DNA of 64,000 nt from positions 1 to 64,000 of the forward strand of contig CANMVS010000023.1 in assembly GCA_947501445.1 (NCBI GenBank), written 5' to 3'. The DNA is from an uncultured Rhizobiaceae group bacterium (GTDB taxonomy: Bacteria > Pseudomonadota > Alphaproteobacteria > Rhizobiales > Rhizobiaceae). Positions 1-8,145 of the stretch are shown one piece after another. The notes beneath the pieces are model-generated. The model was not told where the DNA came from, did not search any database, and worked only from the letters and a program-made list of their open reading frames with translations. Position 1 is the first letter of the stretch; every line of letters starts with the position of its first letter. Made by a program: the position numbers and the translations under genes.

Positions 1-1
1 C

Positions 2-1651
2 AATGGCAATCTGCTGAGCAGTCTTGATGGCAATGGGGCGGGCCGCACCGTATCGTGGACTGCCTTTGGCAAACCCAGTCAGATCACCAAGGGCAGTAAT
101 ACCACACAGCTGACCTATGGTCCTGACCATAAGCGCTACAAGCGGGTTGATACGACCGCCACCTCAACCACCACGACCCGCTATGTTGGTGGCAAGCTTT
201 ATGAGGACATTGATCGTGGTGGTGTGCTTGAGCGCAAGCACTACATCGGTGGCTTTGCAGTCATTACGACAGCGGTTGCCACAGGCATCTCGCAGACCCA
301 CTACATGCTGGGTGATCATCTTGGTTCCACTGATACCATCATGGAAGCCTCTGGCAGTATTGTTGAGCGGATGAGTTTTGATCCCTGGGGCAAGCGCCGC
401 CAGATCACCTGGGTGCCGATCAATGATCCGGCTGGCTATACGCCACTTGTGACAACCCGTGGCTTCACCGGGCATGAGCAGCTTGATCAGGTTGGTCTTG
501 TGCATATGAATGGTCGTGTTTATGACCCTGAGATCGGTCGTTTCCTGTCGGCTGACCCTGTTGTTCAGGATGTCACCAACCTGCAGGCGTGGAACCCCTA
601 TACCTATGTGCTCAATAACCCGCTGTCCTTTACGGACCCGACAGGCTTCTTCTTCAAGAAACTGTTCAAGGCCATTGGTAACTTCTTCAAGTCCGTCTTC
701 AGGGCCATAGGCTCGGCCCTCAAGGCCATTGCCCGAATACCGATATTGTCGGCGGTCGTGAAGATTGCGACCTGTGCAATACATGTTGCCGTGTGTGTTG
801 CGGTATCTGCGGCTATGACCCTGTCGGTGGGAGGTTCGATTGGGGATGCCCTCATATCCGCTGCTCTTGCCTATGTTGGCCATGCTGGCGGGCTTGATAT
901 CTGGGGAGGAGTTCACACTGCTCTGGCAGGTGTCGCAGAAGGTCTGATGTGGATAGCAAAACCCATCGTACATGGCGCTATCGCCGGGGCGATGAGCATT
1001 GCCCAAGGCGGTGAGTTCCTCGCAGGATTTGCAGGCGGTGCCGCAGGCGCCATCGGTGGATTGGCGAGCATGAAATTCTTTGACGGACCAATGTCCGCTG
1101 ATTTTGATGCAGGCGATTATGTTGGAAGTACTGTCGTTGCCGCTGTCGCCGGCGGAACAGGCTCAGCGCTCGCCGGAGGCAAGTTTGCAAACGGTGCGGT
1201 TACCGCAGCCTTTGCAAATATGTACAATTCATTCAAAGAACGAGGCTTCTTCCAGAAAAAGCGAGTAGTGCAGGGTGTTACTTGGCCTCGTCGGGCGGCT
1301 CCAAAGTGGCTTTTGACACGATATTTGAATAGGAATATGAATAACCTGAAAATTGAGTTCAAGGCAGGAAAATACAACTTTAGCGCGAACAAGGCGAGTT
1401 GGAAACATATATTGGAGCGCCATCATCCATACTTCTGGAATGGTAGCGTCAAGGCTAAGCAAACATTTTTCGACCGCAGTATGGATCCCATAGGACTAGC
1501 AAGAATAATGCAATATGGAATAAGGAATAATCAGGCGCAATTTGTCCGGATTGGTGATGGAGTTGGTAGTTTTAGATTTACACATGCCCATAAAACATAT
1601 CAAATTGGTGTCCGGAATGGAGCTATTAGGCAGTTTTTTCCGTTGCCCTAG
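2..1651 (+). CDS. RHS-repeat polymorphic toxin, C-terminal part (5' end outside window)
   Basis: The reading frame is open from base 2, so the gene is cut by the window edge; 549 codons are visible. The first part has RHS/YD-type sequence and the conserved core end with motifs DPEIGRFLSADP and NNPLSFTDPTG (ending near base 646). RHS proteins build a cage around a variable C-terminal toxin and deliver it to neighbouring cells. A hydrophobic, Gly/Ala-rich stretch follows (about 650-1230), then a compositionally different C-terminal module (about 1231-1651) with an HILERHH motif near 1406 and YQIGVRNG near the end. This layout fits a nuclease-like toxin tip, perhaps of the BECR fold, but I cannot assign the family. 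The next gene is a plausible immunity gene. The RHS call is secure; the toxin activity is inference. Confidence 0.88.
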   Translation, partial: NGNLLSSLDGNGAGRTVSWTAFGKPSQITKGSNTTQLTYGPDHKRYKRVDTTATSTTTTRYVGGKLYEDIDRGGVLERKHYIGGFAVITTAVATGISQTHYMLGDHLGSTDTIMEASGSIVERMSFDPWGKRRQITWVPINDPAGYTPLVTTRGFTGHEQLDQVGLVHMNGRVYDPEIGRFLSADPVVQDVTNLQAWNPYTYVLNNPLSFTDPTGFFFKKLFKAIGNFFKSVFRAIGSALKAIARIPILSAVVKIATCAIHVAVCVAVSAAMTLSVGGSIGDALISAALAYVGHAGGLDIWGGVHTALAGVAEGLMWIAKPIVHGAIAGAMSIAQGGEFLAGFAGGAAGAIGGLASMKFFDGPMSADFDAGDYVGSTVVAAVAGGTGSALAGGKFANGAVTAAFANMYNSFKERGFFQKKRVVQGVTWPRRAAPKWLLTRYLNRNMNNLKIEFKAGKYNFSANKASWKHILERHHPYFWNGSVKAKQTFFDRSMDPIGLARIMQYGIRNNQAQFVRIGDGVGSFRFTHAHKTYQIGVRNGAIRQFFPLP

Positions 1652-1702
1652 ATGTAATCCGGTTTTGTGTACCGACCGTTCGTGCCCAAGTGATGATGCG
1701 AA

Positions 1703-2167
1703 ATGTTAAAAATAGATACTTTTATCGAACATGAAGGTGTTTTGTGCCAAGTTGAAAAATTTAATGGCACTATAAAGGTACCCAACTCAGAATATTTATA
1801 TGGCGCGTTGGAAATTGTATTGGAACATGATGTCATTTTTTCTAGATCAGAATCTGATGACGATATCGTTTTTCTCTGGGGCGTGCTGGTCAATGCATTC
1901 GAGAAGATAAAATGCCAAGATTATGCGGAGGAATATTTTCCTAGTATGCCAATGTCATTCGTTCTGATAAGGACAAATGACAATCTGCACTTGATGTCTA
2001 AAGAATATGATGAACCGAAAATGAAATCAATATTCCATGGGCCATTTGAAGAAATAGCAGAAGCAGTAAAGCGTGACGGATCCCATTTTTTCAAAAAACT
2101 TCTGGCTATAAACCCCATTGATTCTTCAAGTTACATAAAGGAAATTGAGAGACTGCAGTACCTATGA
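1703..2167 (+). CDS. Candidate immunity protein for the RHS toxin
   Basis: A 154-residue protein of no family I recognise, starting 51 bases after the RHS stop on the same strand. It is acidic, with no signal peptide or membrane segment, so it is probably cytoplasmic. It is visibly more AT-rich than the housekeeping genes later in the window, as is usual for variable toxin/immunity cassettes. Position, size and composition fit an immunity protein that neutralises the RHS C-terminal toxin in the producing cell. No sequence motif proves this. It could instead be an unrelated orphan gene. Confidence 0.6.
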   Translation: MLKIDTFIEHEGVLCQVEKFNGTIKVPNSEYLYGALEIVLEHDVIFSRSESDDDIVFLWGVLVNAFEKIKCQDYAEEYFPSMPMSFVLIRTNDNLHLMSKEYDEPKMKSIFHGPFEEIAEAVKRDGSHFFKKLLAINPIDSSSYIKEIERLQYL

Positions 2168-2354
2168 AACACAGATATTTTCGTAGCTACAGCGCTTGCA
2201 CATGCAACTACAATGAATTGAGACCACATTCGGCATTGAACTGGCTCACGCCACATGAATTCATAGCCAAACAAAGCATCGAATTGGACACAGCCGCATG
2301 AAAATGCAATCACAAACAAGCTAACTCAGAAATGGCTCAAACTTTGGGACAGGG
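2164..2354 (+). pseudogene. IS3-family insertion sequence remnant: OrfB C-terminus and right end
   Basis: A 45-codon frame (2164-2301) ends with YNELRPHSALNWLTPHEF, the characteristic C-terminal signature of IS3-family OrfB transposases (YN..RPHSAL.W.TP.EF). The rest of the transposase is missing, so it is a dead fragment. About 20 bases after its stop, positions 2321-2354 (starting CTAACTCAG) match about two thirds of positions 15781-15814, which lie at the end of the second IS3 fragment in this window. That match suggests this is the terminal inverted repeat. The frame begins with an ATG overlapping the end of the upstream gene, but this is probably chance. Confidence 0.72.
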
Positions 2355-2575
2355 TCGTCGAGTCCCAACATTCATCTGCTGGACGAAATACGATCTTTTT
2401 TGAAGTTGAAAGTTCTTGAATGGAAACAGCCTAGCCAGAACTGAAAAGTAAAATCCATGTGAGTTGCATGGTAGGTTGGCTGGTGATCATCACCAAAAAA
2501 TTATCGTATCATGAATTGGAATATGCCAGCTTTTAGTCGCCTGACGAAACTGAGGCAATTCAAACGGAGTGTCAG
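2355..2575. other. Intergenic stretch with no recognisable feature
   Basis: AT-rich sequence between the IS3 remnant and the end of gspI. No convincing ORF, RNA gene or terminator was seen. Confidence 0.4.
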
Positions 2576-3010
2576 CTAATAATTGGTCCAATATTTGTAC
2601 GTTAGGAATTCAACTTTCTGTCCCGATTTTGTTTTTCCGACCAACTCAACCAGAAACAGCTGCCCTTTTGCTGAATTGGGTGGGCTGCTAAACATATTAT
2701 CAACCGGTTTGGCTGTGACAACCCAATCCCTCGAGCCCCCCAAATTCCGGCTGGACCGGTCGCTTGTGGTGGCGAATATTGTGTCAATCTCAGACATTTT
2801 CGATTCAGCCTCCAACGCCAAAAGCGCGTGATCAGTCGCCCGGTCGATTCCCATCGCACCGGTTGAAAAAGCCTGATAAATCGATACAAGCGATATCGTC
2901 AATATGACAAATGCGGCAAGCACTTCAACCAGTGTAAAACCGCGTTGGTTCATGTCAGGTTCGTTTTGCCGGTCGGTGTTGTCATGAGTATATTGCGCGT
3001 TGTTGTTCAT
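2576..3010 (-). CDS. gspI: Type II secretion minor pseudopilin GspI
   Basis: A small pseudopilin with the prepilin signature: basic leader NQRG, then FTLVEVLAAFVIL, with cleavage expected between G and F and Glu at mature position 5. It joins the tip of the T2SS pseudopilus in the inner membrane and periplasm. The body has about 120 residues with the short C-terminal beta domain typical of GspI. The chosen ATG (3008-3010) overlaps the gspO stop as ATGA, which points to translational coupling and gives a 24-residue leader. An internal ATG at 2951-2953 would give a conventional 5-residue leader (MNQRG) and is a real alternative. It is the last gene of the two-gene minus-strand unit gspO-gspI, divergent from the main gsp operon. 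Confidence 0.85.
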   Translation of the reverse strand: MNNNAQYTHDNTDRQNEPDMNQRGFTLVEVLAAFVILTISLVSIYQAFSTGAMGIDRATDHALLALEAESKMSEIDTIFATTSDRSSRNLGGSRDWVVTAKPVDNMFSSPPNSAKGQLFLVELVGKTKSGQKVEFLTYKYWTNY

Positions 3011-3762
3011 AAGGTTGTTCCAGGTGACGTGAGAAGCCAGACAATCCAAAAGCCAAGTGCCAGAAAGGGACCAAAAGCAATCGCCTGCGTTGCGCCCAAT
3101 TTTTGTGGAGACCGCATTAGCAACGCATATGCCAGGCCACCCAAACTGGCTACCATCAGGACTGGTGACAGCCCCTCCCATGTGAGCCATGCGCCAGCCG
3201 CAGCAAAGAGTTTGGCGTCTCCCATGCCCAAACCATCTCTTCCCCTCAAGCGCCGGTATGCCCAGGCGATTCCATAAAAGATCAGATACCCGACTACTGC
3301 ACCAATCAGATGGTCGGGCATGCTTTGCGGATCGCGTATCAGCGACAGGGTCAGGCCAATGGCGATGAGCGGGTATGTCATACTGTCCGGCAACAGGTAC
3401 TCGCGAAAATCGATGGCTGATAAAGCCAGGAGCCACCAACCTAGAAGTATGGACAGCCATGACATGCTCGGTTGGCTTAATGCCACGCTCGTGATTGCTA
3501 TCGTCAATGTTGCCATTTCCATGGCAGGGTAGGTGAATCCAATTTTTACGCCGCAATATCGACAGCGCCCCTTTGATGCCACGTAACTGGCTATCGGTAT
3601 CAGATCTGCGAAGGCGAGCGTCCGCTCACAGGAACAACATCGTGAGCGGTCAAATACGAATTTGCCACTGTGTGGCCGTCTATTGACGATCAATCCGAGA
3701 AAGCTGCCTACGAATGGTGATGCGAGAACCAAAAAGAGGTTCAAATGCCAGAATGAGGACAT
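3007..3762 (-). CDS. gspO: Prepilin peptidase / N-methyltransferase GspO
   Basis: An aspartic protease of the inner membrane that cleaves the leader from type IV prepilins and T2SS pseudopilins and methylates the new N-terminus. The sequence shows two CxxC pairs (CCSC, CRYC) of the zinc-binding N-terminal domain, then a multispanning region with the two catalytic aspartates in contexts SAIDFREYLLPD and GMGDAKL (the GxGD motif). Length (251 residues) fits the family. The start at 3762 places the first membrane segment at the N-terminus. The frame also extends to an ATG at 3837, which would add 25 residues of non-membrane sequence. It overlaps gspI by ATGA and presumably processes all five pseudopilins encoded here. 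Confidence 0.9.
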   Translation of the reverse strand: MSSFWHLNLFLVLASPFVGSFLGLIVNRRPHSGKFVFDRSRCCSCERTLAFADLIPIASYVASKGRCRYCGVKIGFTYPAMEMATLTIAITSVALSQPSMSWLSILLGWWLLALSAIDFREYLLPDSMTYPLIAIGLTLSLIRDPQSMPDHLIGAVVGYLIFYGIAWAYRRLRGRDGLGMGDAKLFAAAGAWLTWEGLSPVLMVASLGGLAYALLMRSPQKLGATQAIAFGPFLALGFWIVWLLTSPGTTL

Positions 3763-3907
3763 TCCAATTTGCCACGCTATCCCGAAATCGTTATGTATAT
3801 TGAACTTCTTTCCTTCATAGCAAGTTGACCGGCTCATGCAATCTTCAATTCAAGGTAGTGGTAAGATACTGGCTTGCGAAACCTATCAAGGTGCGCGTTT
3901 TAGGGGG
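3763..3907. promoter_or_regulatory. Divergent promoter region between gspO and gspK
   Basis: This 145-bp spacer separates the two halves of the T2SS locus, so promoters for both directions must lie here or overlap the gene starts. A TTGACC hexamer is visible near 3824, but no well-spaced -10 box goes with it. No operator was recognised. Confidence 0.35.
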
Positions 3908-4819
3908 ATGAACAGCGAGTCAGGATTGACACTGGTGGTTGTCCTGTGGACAGTGTTGCTACTGGGATTTATGGCCAGCAATGTGCTGAGTTCAGGCCGT
4001 GGGGATCTTCAGCGGGCAACCAACCTTGTGAAAGCGTCAAGGGCGTCATTGTTGGTAGATGGAGCAACTGCTGTGGCCATATCCGCATTGGCTGAAATTG
4101 TCGATGACCACCCCATTAAAACGGATGGATCCGTCTATGGATGGACGATTGATGGATACAATCTGTTCATACGCATCACGCCTGAAGCTGGCCGGGTGGA
4201 TATCAATAATGCACCAGCCCAATTGCTCGAAAAATTAGTGCGGGCAACTGGCGTCAGGCAGACAAATCCGTCTGCTGTCGCCAGAGCGATCGTGGCCTAT
4301 CGCAAATCAGGATATTCTCCTGATGATCAACAAGCCGTTGCCTCCAGCAACAGCCCGGCGTCGCTTGTAAGTAAAGAGCAATTGCCTTTTCGATCTGTTG
4401 AAGAACTACTTGGTGTTCAAGGGGTAACGCCAGAACTCTATCAGGCGATGACACCAGTTGTAACGGTCTACAGTGGTCGATCAACGCCGGATACCCGGTC
4501 TGCGCCCGCATTGGTTCGCTCGGCAATTGCAGCTTCTGTAGGGCGCAGTATTGACAGCAATTCGAGAACATTGTCCGAAAGGGGATCTCTTGGGGCTGTC
4601 CCGATACTCATCTCGTCTGGTGGTGGTGCCCAGGATCGCAGATTTGCAATCTACCGGATTGAGACAGCGGCCTTTGGTGCTGCAGGCCACGCTGCGGCAA
4701 AAGTCTCAATCGTGAATATGGCTATTGATTCTCTGGTACCCTACAGGTTGCTTTCCCGCCGTCACTCAAACTGGGCTATGGCAAGTGGCCCAACAAACAG
4801 GGCAGGGAATGATAACTGA
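3908..4819 (+). CDS. gspK: Type II secretion minor pseudopilin GspK
   Basis: The largest minor pseudopilin, which caps the pseudopilus tip with GspI and GspJ. The chosen ATG (3908) gives a 6-residue leader MNSESG followed by LTLVVVLWTVLLLGFMA, a prepilin-like membrane segment. An AGGGGG stretch lies directly before the ATG. In GspK the usual Glu+5 is replaced by a hydrophobic residue, and here that position is Val, as expected. The body carries the helix-hairpin-like region with VDINNAPAQLLEKL typical of GspK. At 303 residues it is a normal size. It begins the plus-strand operon and overlaps gspJ by 11 bases. Confidence 0.88.
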   Translation: MNSESGLTLVVVLWTVLLLGFMASNVLSSGRGDLQRATNLVKASRASLLVDGATAVAISALAEIVDDHPIKTDGSVYGWTIDGYNLFIRITPEAGRVDINNAPAQLLEKLVRATGVRQTNPSAVARAIVAYRKSGYSPDDQQAVASSNSPASLVSKEQLPFRSVEELLGVQGVTPELYQAMTPVVTVYSGRSTPDTRSAPALVRSAIAASVGRSIDSNSRTLSERGSLGAVPILISSGGGAQDRRFAIYRIETAAFGAAGHAAAKVSIVNMAIDSLVPYRLLSRRHSNWAMASGPTNRAGNDN

Positions 4820-5462
4820 AATTCCATTGGCACGGCGACATGATCGAGGTTTTACACTTGTTGAACTTGTGATGGCTTTGACACTTCTCGCGATACTGTC
4901 ATCAACACTCTATGGTGTGTTTGCATTCGCTGGAAAAACCCAATTCATGACGGCTCGTAGTTCGGCGAGCACAGATCAGATTGTTTCGACGCAACGGTTT
5001 TTACGAGCACAATTGGGGCAGGCAATCTCACAGTTGCGTTTGGTTCCCGGAAAGACGACTGCAAATGCTGCGGACTCTGTCGAACGCGGCGAGTTTTACG
5101 GCACGCGAACAACACTTGGGTTTACCGCACCCTGGCTTACGCATATTGGTCAGGGGAGGCTGTTTCATTTTAGATTGGGTGTGGAGTCGAATAATCTTGT
5201 AGTCCGTTGGAAATCCGCCAATTTTGCCGGTAATCTGGATGAAGCACGGGACGCCGAAATTGTCGGCTCCAGAATTCTGCTTACAAAAGTGGCAAGCATG
5301 TCAATCGGCTATTTCGGCAGTAACGGGACAGAGGCTGGATTTCAATGGTATCCAAATTGGCAAACCAGCGCCTTTCTGCCTTCAATGCTGCGCATAAATG
5401 TGGAGCTTGGTGAAAACAAGTCCGGTCAATGGCCGGAACTAATCATTTTGATGGCGGCATGA
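4809..5462 (+). CDS. gspJ: Type II secretion minor pseudopilin GspJ
   Basis: A 217-residue pseudopilin with leader MITEIPLARRHDRG and then FTLVELVMALTLLAIL, a textbook N-terminus with Glu at mature position 5. Size and the long beta-rich C-terminal part fit GspJ, which forms the tip complex with GspI and GspK. The ATG lies inside the end of gspK (11-base overlap) after a GCAGGG ribosome-binding stretch, and the stop overlaps gspL as ATGA. Confidence 0.87.
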   Translation: MITEIPLARRHDRGFTLVELVMALTLLAILSSTLYGVFAFAGKTQFMTARSSASTDQIVSTQRFLRAQLGQAISQLRLVPGKTTANAADSVERGEFYGTRTTLGFTAPWLTHIGQGRLFHFRLGVESNNLVVRWKSANFAGNLDEARDAEIVGSRILLTKVASMSIGYFGSNGTEAGFQWYPNWQTSAFLPSMLRINVELGENKSGQWPELIILMAA

Positions 5463-6544
5463 TCTTGAACTTGAAGAACTACATTCGGCAGGCTTTTGCA
5501 TGGTGGTGGGCGGAAATTGTATCGACGCTTCCCGGATCGGTGCAAAGCTGGTTGTCCAACCGCCGCCAGCCACTTCGTATTCGAATGGAGGGCACTTCCC
5601 TATCTGTTTCAGCAGAGCGACCTTCTCACGCTGTTAATCTCGAATTTGCAATTACAGATTACGACGATGTGACCGCGGCGGCGCGCCAGATATCAAAATG
5701 GCTCAACAAGGAAAACCTTTCAGCCTATGGTGCAATTGTTTATCTGCCGGCGGATTGTGTCCTGACGTCCCTGATCGAAATTCCGGTTGATGCCGCGGGC
5801 AATCTTGCGGAGGTCATGTTAGCTGAAATTGAGCTACAGACACCCTTTGTGGAAAGCGAAGTATATCATAATTTCAAGGTGATCAGCTCCGATCCGGATC
5901 ATGATATTCTGACCGTCGAACTCAATGTTGCCCGGATTGCTGATGTTGTGCATGCAAGTCAAATTGCGACCGCTGCAGGGTTGCCTGATGTGGTGGTGTG
6001 TAAACAATCTGAAGATGATCCGGTAACCGGAAATTTTGCTCCGATACCAACACAAAAGATGCGGACATCGCTGGAAGTTTGGATTGTAGCCGGACTTGCC
6101 GTGACAATCGTAATTTTGGTGGCTGTGGCGTTTTATTTACCAATGGATCATTTACGGCAAGTCTCCCGACTGGCGGATTCACAAATCGCCACCTTGAAGT
6201 CTGAAAATGTGAAACTGCTGCAATCCGCAGACACGGTAAAGTCGGTTGACGCCGCATTTCAACGTCTGGTGACGCGAAAGAGCCAGCAGCCCAGCACCAT
6301 TGGTATTCTTTCAGAGCTGACGCAATTCACACCGGACCATAGCTGGCTGATACAGGTACAGATTAATGGGAGCAGACTTATGGTTTCTGGTTTTTCTTCT
6401 GATGCTACTGGGTTGATCCGCTCGCTTGAAAAATCAGAAGTTATCAAGGATGCCAATTTTTCCGCACCGGTGACAACGAACAGTGATACCGGTCTTGATC
6501 GCGTGCACATTACAGCCGAGCTTGCCTTGGGTGATGCGTTATGA
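5459..6544 (+). CDS. gspL: Type II secretion inner-membrane protein GspL (PilN-like)
   Basis: A 361-residue bitopic protein that links the cytoplasmic ATPase GspE to the inner-membrane platform. The N-terminal half is cytoplasmic and actin-like/PilM-like in pattern. A single membrane segment is visible around residues 205-228 (VWIVAGLAVTIVILVAVAFYL), followed by a short coiled coil and a PilN-like periplasmic domain ending with ITAELALGDAL. The start is fixed by an ATGA overlap with gspJ, and the stop overlaps gspM in the same way. Assignment rests on position plus architecture, because GspL is poorly conserved. Confidence 0.78.
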   Translation: MILNLKNYIRQAFAWWWAEIVSTLPGSVQSWLSNRRQPLRIRMEGTSLSVSAERPSHAVNLEFAITDYDDVTAAARQISKWLNKENLSAYGAIVYLPADCVLTSLIEIPVDAAGNLAEVMLAEIELQTPFVESEVYHNFKVISSDPDHDILTVELNVARIADVVHASQIATAAGLPDVVVCKQSEDDPVTGNFAPIPTQKMRTSLEVWIVAGLAVTIVILVAVAFYLPMDHLRQVSRLADSQIATLKSENVKLLQSADTVKSVDAAFQRLVTRKSQQPSTIGILSELTQFTPDHSWLIQVQINGSRLMVSGFSSDATGLIRSLEKSEVIKDANFSAPVTTNSDTGLDRVHITAELALGDAL

Positions 6545-7116
6545 TTGGTTTGCCAAAATGGGCGCGGGGAACGCTGGTCTGGAGCCTTCCGGTCGGCGCC
6601 CTGCTGTTTGTTTTGATGCAGTTTATTGTGCCGACTGTTCAAGACTATCACTATACGCGTGAGAGTATTCAACTGAAAAAAGACCTGGCGGCAAAACTCA
6701 AGTCAAACAATCTATTGAATAGTAGTTCCGAACAGTCGTCTGAGATGGCTCGTGACGAAATTCGCAGCACCGGGACCCTGTTGAAAGCGACTGATACAAG
6801 CCAAGCTGATGCGGAAATTCGTGACTATTTTGTTAAAACGGTCCAGGCAACGGGCGGTAAGATACAAAGCAGCCAGAGCCTGCTTTTCAAGGCAGATGGA
6901 ATTTTGAATGGGCATACGTTGCGTGCTTCTTTCACAGCAACTTTGCCCCAGCTTCACAATTTGCTTTATAAACTCGAAGCGCATATCCCCATGTTGTTTA
7001 TAGAGAATATACAGATACAAGCGCCACAGAACCGTCGCACCGCCAACACCCAGGATCAAATCTTGCGTATTCAGCTGAACGTTGTCGGGTATTCGACGCC
7101 AGAAGATGCCTCATGA
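6541..7116 (+). CDS. gspM: Type II secretion inner-membrane protein GspM
   Basis: A 191-residue protein with one N-terminal membrane segment (about residues 12-32) and a periplasmic ferredoxin-like domain, the GspM/PilO layout. GspM pairs with GspL in the assembly platform. It is translationally coupled on both sides by ATGA overlaps. The sequence looks like the shorter GspM subtype found outside gammaproteobacteria. Function is assigned mainly from position and topology. Confidence 0.78.
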   Translation: MIGLPKWARGTLVWSLPVGALLFVLMQFIVPTVQDYHYTRESIQLKKDLAAKLKSNNLLNSSSEQSSEMARDEIRSTGTLLKATDTSQADAEIRDYFVKTVQATGGKIQSSQSLLFKADGILNGHTLRASFTATLPQLHNLLYKLEAHIPMLFIENIQIQAPQNRRTANTQDQILRIQLNVVGYSTPEDAS

Positions 7117-7691
7117 GTATTTCTGTCGGACGTTCACCGCTGATAATAGGGTTGACTGTCGCGACAGTGGGCATGGTTGTGCTTGTGAATTCTCAACTCG
7201 GAACCAGGCCTACATTTGACGTGGCGGTATTGCCGCCTGCCGCTGGCAATCAGGCCCGAACCGAGATCAACCCACCGGTTTCAGTTTCCAGATTTCCTCC
7301 TCGAAACGAATTTGCAGTCATTATAGCGCGGCCATTATTCTCCAAAGACCGAAGACCTGTGACACCGAATGCCTTGCCCAAACAGAAACCTCGTGAAAAG
7401 CCGGCTAAAGCTCGAAGTTCTGTTCCCGCCAGTGTTTTTAAAAGGGCGCCGGTACAACGGCAGCGAGAACCAGAAGTTGCAAGGTTTGATGCAAAATTGG
7501 TGGGCGTGGCAATGACACAAAATCAGGGGATCGCGCTGTTACAGGAGGAAAATTCATCCAAACTGATCAGGTTGGTTGTTGGCGATACCTACAAGGGCTG
7601 GTCTGTCGCTATGGTTGAGCGCAGTAGTATAACATTCACTTCGGGTGGAGATAAAATGAAGTTCGATGTTCTTTTTCGAGAGAAAGAATAA
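7113..7691 (+). CDS. GspC/GspN-like type II secretion protein
   Basis: A 192-residue protein with an N-terminal membrane anchor (about residues 8-26), a basic Pro/Lys/Arg-rich linker (about 85-120) and a compact C-terminal domain containing KLVGVAMTQNQGIALLQE and VGDTYKGWSV. This resembles the homology region of GspC, the periplasmic protein that connects the inner-membrane platform to the secretin. No PDZ domain follows, unlike classical GspC. It is the only candidate for a GspC-type clamp in the locus. Some annotation schemes would call it GspN. It overlaps gspM by ATGA. Confidence 0.7.
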   Translation: MSISVGRSPLIIGLTVATVGMVVLVNSQLGTRPTFDVAVLPPAAGNQARTEINPPVSVSRFPPRNEFAVIIARPLFSKDRRPVTPNALPKQKPREKPAKARSSVPASVFKRAPVQRQREPEVARFDAKLVGVAMTQNQGIALLQEENSSKLIRLVVGDTYKGWSVAMVERSSITFTSGGDKMKFDVLFREKE

Positions 7692-8145
7692 TTCGAAATA
7701 TAGTAATTCAATTATTGGAGCGGCTGCAAAAACAATCAAGAGTTGTGTATGTATGTTATAAATATAAAATTCCTTACAGAATGAATAAACTTTTTATACT
7801 TTACGGTATTGAATATATATGCATAAATTCACAAAAAGGCGTTTTTTGTTAATGTTTATGCTATTTTTTTTGTGATCAGTGACGCTTGATGGTCTGAAGT
7901 GCATGCGCAGGTTAAAGCGTAAGTTGTGGGCATCTACATAATGCCCGTTGCAATTTTTGTCGAAAATATCTAATGACGGTTGTGGTTTTTTTGGTGATAC
8001 CAGCTCTTTATTGCTGCTTTTGGGCTAAGTTTGCAGCGTCGAGAGATCGAAAAATGCTACTAGTGAATTACTGCTGAACGGTGGTTGTGGTAACGGCCAT
8101 TGTAGGGTTGTGCTGCGCGCGCAACTCTGGGGGAGATAGTGTTTT
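7692..8145. promoter_or_regulatory. 454-bp gap before gspD, probable leader/promoter region
   Basis: This AT-rich stretch lies between two same-strand T2SS genes that are otherwise tightly packed, so it probably contains a second promoter for gspD-E-F-G-H. A small hairpin (arms GTTGTGC and GCGCAAC) lies just upstream of the gspD ribosome-binding site GGGGGAGAT. No well-spaced -35/-10 pair or T-rich terminator was identified, and no ORF. Confidence 0.35.

Noticed and set aside
164-1006. Long minus-strand ORF opposite the RHS gene
   Set aside because: Antisense shadow of the RHS coding sequence with no recognisable domain.
3008-3556. Long minus-strand frame extending upstream of gspI through gspO
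   Set aside because: It is the out-of-frame shadow of gspO; only the part from the ATGA overlap (3010) down has pseudopilin features.
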